Source: JAGLHV01 sp023132075 [NCBI: bacterium]
Lineage (GTDB): Bacteria > CBDUZB01 > JAGLHV01
Reading direction: 5' to 3'
Assembly: GCA_023132075.1 (NCBI GenBank)
Contig: JAGLYT010000011.1
Location: forward strand, 1 to 13,646
Length of the DNA stretch: 13,646 nt
Position numbers and translations under genes: made by a program. The notes below the pieces were generated by a model. The model was not told the DNA's origin and did no database searches. It was given only the letters and a program-made list of their open reading frames with translations. Of the stretch, positions 12,001-13,646 are shown piece by piece (the stretch's first letter is position 1; the number at the start of each line of letters is the position of its first letter).

Positions 12001-13646
12001 ATATCCTTTTTTATTGTTTGTTTTGAAATAGATAATTTTCTAAGTCCTCTTTTTGCTTTGCCTTCCTCATAAATTTTTTCTATAATTCCTTTTTTCTCCA
12101 AAGAATTTAAATGTTTTTTCACTTCCTTGGGATTTTTTTCTCCTTCAAAAAGTTCCTTTATTTCCGAAATATTAAAATCGTCTCTTTCATTCTTATCTAA
12201 AAATTCAATCAGCTCAGCTAAAAATTCTTTTTCCGCTTCTTCCAATTCAATACTTTCCTTTTCGGGTAATAATAAGGCTGCCATTGATATAAGCATAGCA
12301 GCCATTAGAGGACTTACTCCCTTAAGCCTATTTAAAAAATGGAGATTCTTAACACGGCTACGGAATAGAGCTATACTGCCTAAAATAGCGGCAGAACCAA
12401 CTATTAACCCATCCCCTCCTACTAATAATGCTAAGGAATAAATAAATATCATCGTAGCTAAAAGAATAGGCAGCAAAAATAAATTATTCCAGGAACCCTC
12501 CTCTATTTTATTCTTTTTATATAAATAATCTGCTCTTCCTGGAAAAATAAGTCGAACATCTTCTTTTCCTATTGTTCCTCCGTTTAAGATTTTAGCATAA
12601 ATATCTTTAGCATAATTTCCCAAAGGTTTAAAACCGATTTTTTTAATGTAACAAACGAGTGTATCTTCCCATGTTGCTTTCTTTTCAACAAAATTAATTA
12701 TCTGGTCCTGCCAAATTCTAAATTCTTTAATTTGTGGAAATCTTTTTCCTAAAAATTCTAAACGTTTATTAAATATATATTCAGAAAAACTTTTAGCTCT
12801 TGACTCATTGATAGAATCATCTAAAATTCTAAAGGTTAACCACGCATTGTTTACATCAAGATACGTTCCCCCATAGGCAAACAACCTTCCTTCTTTAAGT
12901 ATCCCCTCATAATAATAATATCCATCACCCACACTCATTTTTCGTTGTCTTTCTCTAATCTGTGGTTTTGCACCAATACAAAGCCATTTAAATCCCTCTC
13001 CAAAATCTTCACATTTAACATCAAGCGGCCAGGTATTCTTCCAGGAGGCAAACAATTTTTCTCCGCCTTTTTCATTTATTTTTTCTCTATAAAGTAAAAA
13101 TATTTTCAAATTCTTCTGAAATTCAGTTAAAGGTATAGATAAAAAATGTATTTCCTTTATCAAATTTTCTTTTTCCTTAGAATCTATCAATCCTTCATTT
13201 TCGGCTTTATCAAGCATATTTAATATTTCATCTTTTATTTTCTTATTAGATAATATATATGCTTTTAACATCAATATACCTGCCAATAGTCCTAAAAGAA
13301 TAACCGGCAACAAATTAATTCCCAACCCGGATAATCCTACAGCAGCGATATTAGTTGTTATATCCGGCTGGGCACTGGCTACCTCAATAAGTCCGGTAAA
13401 TGAACTACCTAAAACAAACAAAACCATTCCAAATAATAATGACACAGCTGTTCCTGCAAATGCAGTTAAAGGTGACACAGATTCCTTTTTGCTTACTTCC
13501 ACATATTCATCTGCTTTGCCATCAACCAAAGCATCATAAGCTACCTGTACCCGCTCCCATCGGTTATCCCTATCCATAGCATAATATCTGCCCATTACAT
13601 CTACCTTTTGACCCACACCTATTTCATCTATTTTATCTTGTAATTG
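1..13646 (-). CDS. Giant multidomain membrane protein, partial at both ends
   Basis: One reading frame is open across the whole window, giving 4,548 codons with neither the true start nor the stop present. I translated most of it codon by codon and found no in-frame stop; the rest was read more quickly. Conserved domains occur in this same frame at both extremes (phosphoglycerate mutase motif at 13557-13592, GNAT motif at 325-344), which argues against several genes or a frameshift. In order it contains an iPGM fragment, membrane hairpins, an alpha/beta domain, a winged-helix-like domain, about 2,160 residues of repeat-bearing helical sequence, more membrane hairpins, an HEGFH motif, a UPF0489-like domain, a GH130 domain and a GNAT domain. 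Many internal ATG codons exist, but without stops there is no reason to choose any as a separate start. The function of the whole is unknown; a membrane-anchored multifunctional envelope protein is an inference. The closest known style is the giant ORFs of Candidatus Omnitrophota. Confidence 0.95.
3..127 (-). other. Helical tail leaving the window
   Basis: Residues about 4507-4548 read [20 protein letters not shown] then [15 protein letters not shown]. They look like two paired helices after the GNAT fold, and the frame is still open at the left edge. This is probably the start of another helical linker. Confidence 0.6.
128..606 (-). other. Domain: GNAT family N-acetyltransferase
   Basis: Residues about 4347-4506. 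The classical core is present: a strand with [19 protein letters not shown], then the acetyl-CoA pyrophosphate-binding loop RDKGIG at residues 4435-4440 (325-344), the following helix ([15 protein letters not shown]), the strand [13 protein letters not shown] and a helix starting [14 protein letters not shown] that ends in the usual [15 protein letters not shown] tail. Loop and tail are intact, so acetyl-CoA binding is plausible; the acceptor is unknown. The gap to the GH130 domain is only about 20-30 residues, suggesting that the two act on related substrates or simply travel as one exchange unit. Confidence 0.88.
600..1760 (-). other. Domain: glycoside hydrolase family 130 (mannoside phosphorylase-like)
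   Basis: Residues about 3962-4347, close to the usual size of a GH130 five-bladed beta-propeller. Family motifs occur in the expected order: [19 protein letters not shown] (the NPAA-like blade 1 motif, with YRA), [18 protein letters not shown] at residues 4082-4088 (1381-1403), NKNAVL (1218-1235), LLHRM (1179-1190), [13 protein letters not shown] then FHAVE, and CGAVPK with YYAGADEA (721-743). GH130 enzymes release mannose 1-phosphate from beta-mannosides, or hydrolyse them in some subgroups. The Asp of EDPR is the family's candidate acid catalyst, and the Arg of HR and the His of FHAV are in the positions used for phosphate in phosphorylases, so phosphorolysis looks possible. Substrate is not readable. 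It is fused directly to a GNAT domain. Confidence 0.9.
1761..2094 (-). other. Linker before GH130 domain
   Basis: Residues about 3851-3962. Starts with a short beta-type stretch ([19 protein letters not shown]), then helical sequence with [19 protein letters not shown] and [16 protein letters not shown]. The beginning of the GH130 fold may lie inside this stretch, because the N-terminal strands of the propeller are poorly conserved. I recognise no other family. Confidence 0.5.
2095..2650 (-). other. Helical and winged-helix-like domain
   Basis: Residues about 3665-3850. The first part has charged helices and short strands ([15 protein letters not shown], then [16 protein letters not shown]). 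The second part, at 2100-2270, contains [19 protein letters not shown], then a helix [15 protein letters not shown] and the turn into [13 protein letters not shown]. This sequence of helix, strand-like turn, helix and hydrophobic wing fits a winged helix-turn-helix. As with the domain at 12010-12242 it follows a GVS membrane module, which may be a recurrent arrangement. Confidence 0.45.
2723..2937 (-). other. Membrane module 5: hairpin plus GVS helix (copy 2)
   Basis: Residues about 3570-3641. [10 protein letters not shown] junction leads into two hydrophobic segments ([18 protein letters not shown] and [19 protein letters not shown]). Then comes a basic linker [17 protein letters not shown] at 2772-2780, and a third hydrophobic run [11 protein letters not shown] ending in an acidic/Gln stretch. 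The order is the same as at 12264-12482, where the linker is [15 protein letters not shown] and the closing helix is [19 protein letters not shown]. Confidence 0.78.
3040..3850 (-). other. Domain: UPF0489 / arginase-deacetylase fold-like
   Basis: Residues about 3265-3535. Two family-type motifs are in order: [11 protein letters not shown] with DHHVD at residues 3326-3330 (3657-3671), and VSVDLDWF at residues 3465-3472 (3231-3254). Between them are a [18 protein letters not shown] helix-strand pair, and after them [12 protein letters not shown], which fits the last strand and loop of the family. In the ureohydrolase/deacetylase fold the DxHxD-type and SxDxD-type motifs bind divalent metal, and these residues are present here. 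UPF0489 proteins have no settled biochemical role, so hydrolysis of an amide or guanidino bond is only a possibility. The domain is held between two membrane modules. Confidence 0.72.
3920..4058 (-). other. Membrane module 4: hairpin before UPF0489-like domain
   Basis: Residues about 3197-3242. Two Gly-rich hydrophobic segments ([19 protein letters not shown] and [18 protein letters not shown]) follow an acidic and Ser/Thr junction ([11 protein letters not shown]). A basic stretch (KAIGVRAG) ends the hairpin. It lacks both ASAQPD and GVS, so it is a third type of anchor, but its junction resembles the one before the other modules. Confidence 0.72.
4085..4669 (-). other. Helical linker
   Basis: Residues about 2993-3187. 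Charged, TPR-like paired helices can be read ([19 protein letters not shown], then [18 protein letters not shown], then [20 protein letters not shown]), ending in a Pro/Gly-rich segment (GPEFLSPDE) before the next membrane hairpin. No motif assigns a function. The glutamates here are possible third ligands for the upstream HEGFH, but nothing marks one of them. Confidence 0.5.
4670..5000 (-). other. Membrane hairpin followed by HEGFH metallopeptidase-like motif
   Basis: Two hydrophobic segments lie at residues about 2885-2904 and 2910-2934. They are followed, about 35 residues later, by HEGFH at residues 2968-2972 (4731-4745), which has the HExxH form of zinc metallopeptidases. The helix carrying it reads [15 protein letters not shown], and a short beta-like segment ([11 protein letters not shown]) follows. 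Membrane helices next to HExxH are seen in M48- and M50-type proteases, but I cannot place it in either family and no third zinc ligand can be assigned with confidence. HExxH can occur by chance in a protein this long. Confidence 0.4.
5218..5438 (-). other. Membrane module 3 with ASAQPD motif (copy 2)
   Basis: Residues about 2737-2809. A first hydrophobic segment ([19 protein letters not shown]) is followed by ASAQPD at residues 2762-2767 (5346-5363) and then a long second segment starting [18 protein letters not shown] and ending at SKK. It matches the module at 13260-13470 in the sequence ASAQPD, then N-x-AA-x-GLS-x-LG-x-x-LP. The same words after 2,672 intervening residues show that the cassette was copied within the gene or drawn from a shared pool. 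Confidence 0.82.
5487..5990 (-). repeat. ~170-residue helical repeat, copy B
   Basis: Residues 2553-2720. It opens [20 protein letters not shown], with a helix ending [13 protein letters not shown], then [30 protein letters not shown] and [14 protein letters not shown]. Alignment with copy A is good over the second half and weaker in the first. It runs directly into a Lys/Glu/Thr linker and then a membrane module, whereas copy A continues into a helical spacer. The copies are well diverged at DNA level. Confidence 0.72.
5904..6086 (-). repeat. Short 32-residue tandem repeat
   Basis: Two adjacent units begin at Tyr residues 2521 (6084) and 2553 (5988), exactly 32 residues apart. Unit 1 opens [20 protein letters not shown] and unit 2 opens [20 protein letters not shown]; both then continue with an IIKESEKL / IIEKLKAG helix. 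The second unit is also the start of the 170-residue copy B, so the local duplication extended the front of that copy. Confidence 0.7.
6087..6479 (-). other. Helical spacer between the two large repeats
   Basis: Residues about 2390-2520 link the large copy A to the 32-residue tandem repeat. The sequence is acidic and helical, with segments such as [19 protein letters not shown] and a Pro-containing break near [20 protein letters not shown]. It carries no recognisable catalytic motif. Confidence 0.5.
6480..7001 (-). repeat. ~170-residue helical repeat, copy A
   Basis: Residues 2216-2389. From the N side it has [20 protein letters not shown], then a helix ending [13 protein letters not shown], then [30 protein letters not shown] (GFFCWM at 6564-6581) and [14 protein letters not shown]. 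Each block has a counterpart in copy B at 5487-5990 in the same order and with similar spacing (174 versus 168 residues). The invariant-looking positions are the Ala-Trp pair, GFF-x-WM, and the closing ILD. No family is recognised. Confidence 0.72.
7010..7860 (-). other. Helical region with HTH-like segment, function unknown
   Basis: Residues about 1929-2212 are largely helical and charged. A segment at 7440-7560 reads [13 protein letters not shown], then [20 protein letters not shown] and [10 protein letters not shown]. Its shape is like a helix-turn-helix with a Lys-rich end, possibly another small helical bundle. Further on, [15 protein letters not shown] at about 7130-7190 is a hydrophobic patch within helices. 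No catalytic motif is visible and no family is recognised. Confidence 0.5.
7863..8012 (-). repeat. Diverged helical repeat unit with HTH-like core
   Basis: Residues 1879-1928. It opens [20 protein letters not shown], continues [17 protein letters not shown] and closes YYRAEIDSL. The core, with AAAK and then N-x-T-x-x-x-V-R-K-Y, has the spacing of a helix-turn-helix of the Fis/sigma-like kind. Its Tyr start and closing Y/F-x-x-E-I-D match the units at 8800-9287, so the whole repeat family may derive from an HTH-like tri-helix. Confidence 0.45.
8275..8399 (-). repeat. Diverged ~50-residue helical repeat, isolated unit
   Basis: Residues 1750-1790. It starts [20 protein letters not shown] and continues through [17 protein letters not shown]. 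It has the Tyr-led helix and the EFRKKL closing element of the units at 8800-9287, but the middle is shorter. It is separated from them by about 130 residues of charged helix. Membership in the repeat family is tentative. Confidence 0.4.
8800..9287 (-). repeat. Tandem ~55-residue helical repeats, three units
   Basis: Three consecutive units start at Tyr residues 1454 (9285), 1514 (9105) and 1567 (8946), giving periods of 60 and 53 residues. Each has a Tyr-led helix ([28 protein letters not shown]), a second helix ending in an aromatic position ([27 protein letters not shown]) and a closing element F/L-K-x-x-M-D/K ([27 protein letters not shown]). Two more diverged units appear to lie at about 8275-8399 and 7863-8012. 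Function is unknown; such arrays usually form elongated scaffolds. Confidence 0.6.
9300..9707 (-). other. Linker with short hydrophobic segment and amphipathic helices
   Basis: Residues about 1314-1449. An acidic/Val/Pro linker ([16 protein letters not shown]) precedes a short hydrophobic run, [17 protein letters not shown] (9480-9533). That run is about 15-17 residues, borderline for a membrane helix and followed at once by acidic residues, so I treat it as a buried strand or helix rather than a confident membrane span. After it come long charged helices rich in Lys, Glu and Leu that lead into the 55-residue repeats. Confidence 0.5.
9708..9959 (-). repeat. YLxxAI helical repeat, unit 3
   Basis: Residues about 1230-1313. 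It opens with [20 protein letters not shown], has [20 protein letters not shown] and [20 protein letters not shown], and closes with [14 protein letters not shown]. It aligns with unit 2 through YL+.AI, (I)I.LII, I..KVI/SI and VI.EAQ.I. About 120 residues of other helical sequence (10320-9960) separate it from unit 2. Units are too diverged for the DNA to match, so the duplication is old. Confidence 0.65.
10378..10637 (-). repeat. YLxxAI helical repeat, unit 2
   Basis: Residues about 1004-1090. It opens with [15 protein letters not shown], has [19 protein letters not shown], then DNEVKSIIS, and closes with [19 protein letters not shown]. The match to unit 1 is strongest at YLM+AI and at the closing EE(I/V)I.R.I.EA..IK segment. 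[13 protein letters not shown] linker follows, similar in composition to the [12 protein letters not shown] linker before unit 1, so linker and unit may have been duplicated together. Confidence 0.7.
10750..11039 (-). repeat. YLxxAI helical repeat, unit 1
   Basis: Residues about 870-965. The unit opens with [13 protein letters not shown], continues with [19 protein letters not shown] and [14 protein letters not shown], then has a very basic insert (RRKGKKK followed by KLKLKE) and closes with [18 protein letters not shown]. It is preceded by a Pro/Thr/Val/Glu linker ([12 protein letters not shown]). It aligns with units 2 and 3 by YL..AI at the start, DEI....I+KVI in the middle and EEVI..(I)EAQ.I-type closing helices. 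Confidence 0.7.
11040..12000 (-). other. Charged helical region of unknown function
   Basis: Residues about 549-869 are Lys/Glu/Ile/Leu-rich and predicted helical by eye, with few Pro or Gly. It begins after the winged-helix-like domain with repeated short acidic/basic heptad-like stretches such as [20 protein letters not shown]. Small Gly-containing breaks ([19 protein letters not shown]) suggest bundles of short helices rather than one continuous coiled coil. The stretch ends in the Pro/Thr/Val linker before the first YLxxAI unit. I recognise no family. Confidence 0.6.
12010..12242 (-). other. Winged-helix-like domain
   Basis: Residues about 469-546 read as an acidic first helix ([11 protein letters not shown]), a short beta-type element ([11 protein letters not shown]), a helix with the typical recognition-helix rhythm ([18 protein letters not shown]) and then a hairpin-like wing ([19 protein letters not shown]). 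This is the order of a winged helix of the DprA/ArsR/MarR sort. It comes directly after a membrane segment, so a protein-contact role may be more likely than DNA binding. The fold call rests on pattern only. Confidence 0.5.
12264..12482 (-). other. Membrane module 2: hairpin plus GVS hydrophobic helix (copy 1)
   Basis: Two hydrophobic segments lie at about residues 389-410 and 412-428, separated by a tight Gly-rich turn (GGDGL). A basic stretch [15 protein letters not shown] follows, then [19 protein letters not shown] at residues 443-461, a third hydrophobic segment. Basic residues after the second helix suggest a cytoplasmic side by the positive-inside rule. The same order (hairpin, basic R-rich linker, GVS, third hydrophobic helix, acidic stretch) is seen again at 2723-2937. 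Confidence 0.75.
12520..13200 (-). other. Domain of unknown function with GNAT-like C-terminal part
   Basis: Residues about 149-375 form a compact alpha/beta-looking region, clearly different from the charged helices further on. It is rich in Trp, Tyr, Phe and Gly. Visible features are the GYYYYEG and [17 protein letters not shown] stretches, which look like beta hairpins, then a helix carrying [17 protein letters not shown], then [12 protein letters not shown]. The last two resemble the strand 5 and terminal region of GNAT acetyltransferases, where a Y/F-xKxGF signature is common. I see no acetyl-CoA-binding Q/RxxGxG/A loop, so if the domain is GNAT-derived it is probably degenerate. It is bracketed by membrane modules on both sides. 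It could equally be an unrelated fold. Confidence 0.4.
13260..13470 (-). other. Membrane module 1 with ASAQPD motif (copy 1)
   Basis: Two hydrophobic segments, about residues 60-82 and 104-129, flank a short polar stretch. The first starts after a charged KKESVSP junction. ASAQPD sits at residues 90-95 (13362-13379), directly after the first helix. ASA before QPD has the AxA form of a signal peptidase I site, although here it is internal. The second helix begins AAVGLSGLG and ends at a Lys-rich stretch. The same arrangement with the same words recurs at 5218-5438. Cleavage is possible but unproven; a helical hairpin anchor is the simplest reading. Confidence 0.8.
13494..13646 (-). other. Domain: fragment of cofactor-independent phosphoglycerate mutase (GpmI-like)
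   Basis: Residues 1-50 match the middle of the phosphotransferase domain of GpmI (2,3-bisphosphoglycerate-independent phosphoglycerate mutase, alkaline phosphatase superfamily), which interconverts 3- and 2-phosphoglycerate. The hallmark [12 protein letters not shown] is at residues 19-30 (13557-13592), followed by [17 protein letters not shown], the usual continuation in the family. The two arginines of GRYYAMDR are known substrate-binding residues in characterised enzymes. The N-terminal part would lie beyond the right edge. What is odd is the downstream side: homology stops about 20 residues after the motif and a membrane helix follows, and I see no C-terminal phosphatase half anywhere in the remaining 4,500 residues. 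It is therefore a truncated or rearranged domain and is unlikely to act as a normal mutase. Recognition of the motif is secure; function is not. Confidence 0.88.

Noticed and set aside
12127-12441. 104-residue plus-strand ORF
   Set aside because: It lies opposite the winged-helix-like domain and the GVS membrane helix of the minus-strand frame, has no ribosome-binding site that stands out, and has a Ser-rich shadow composition.
13362-13379. ASAQPD as the signal-peptide cleavage site of a separate secreted gene
   Set aside because: The frame is open far upstream of it with a clear phosphoglycerate mutase motif, and there is no stop or gene start between. Internal processing remains possible and is listed as a finding.
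1-13646. Poly-T runs on the plus strand as rho-independent terminators
   Set aside because: They are Lys (AAA) codons of the minus-strand frame, with no stable GC-rich hairpin in front.
1-13646. Several separate genes or a broken gene
   Set aside because: I found no in-frame stop and no frame change between recognised domains.

Overview
The window is one side of a single giant gene. On the minus strand, the frame whose codons occupy + triplets starting at positions divisible by 3 runs without a stop from base 13646 to base 3: 4,548 codons, open at both ends. Neither the start nor the stop codon of the gene lies here. I found no gene boundary, RNA gene, promoter, terminator, insertion sequence or CRISPR array. 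Residue numbers below are window-relative: residue 1 is the codon at 13644-13646, and residue n starts at + position 13647-3n. The longer plus-strand ORFs are antisense shadows of this Lys/Glu/Ile-rich reading frame.

The DNA is AT-rich. The protein mixes shuffled bacterial enzyme domains, about a dozen hydrophobic segments and very long charged helical stretches. This resembles the giant ORFs reported from Candidatus Omnitrophota (formerly OP3/Omnitrophica) and similar ultra-small, possibly predatory or episymbiotic bacteria. That assignment is inference from style and length; no marker gene is present.

Layout from N- to C-terminal side (right to left): (1) a fragment of cofactor-independent phosphoglycerate mutase (13494-13646); (2) a two-helix membrane module containing ASAQPD (13260-13470); (3) an alpha/beta domain with a GNAT-like tail (12520-13200); (4) a membrane module ending in a GVS hydrophobic helix (12264-12480), then a winged-helix-like domain (12010-12242); (5) about 2,160 residues of helical, mostly charged sequence (5487-12000) holding at least three families of diverged internal repeats; (6) a second ASAQPD membrane module (5218-5438); (7) another hairpin followed by an HEGFH motif (4670-5000) and a helical linker; (8) a membrane hairpin (3920-4058), a UPF0489/arginase-fold-like domain (3040-3850), and a second GVS membrane module (2723-2937); (9) a helical, winged-helix-like stretch (2095-2650); (10) a GH130 glycoside phosphorylase/hydrolase domain (600-1760) joined to a GNAT acetyltransferase domain (128-606); (11) a helical tail leaving the window.

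The most striking point is architectural. Domains with well-known folds are separated by recurring membrane cassettes, two copies of each type, and by repeat arrays. The gene therefore looks assembled by duplication and recombination of modules. A reasonable inference is a membrane-anchored, envelope-spanning protein carrying sugar-active and acyl-transferring domains, but the sequence does not prove location or activity.
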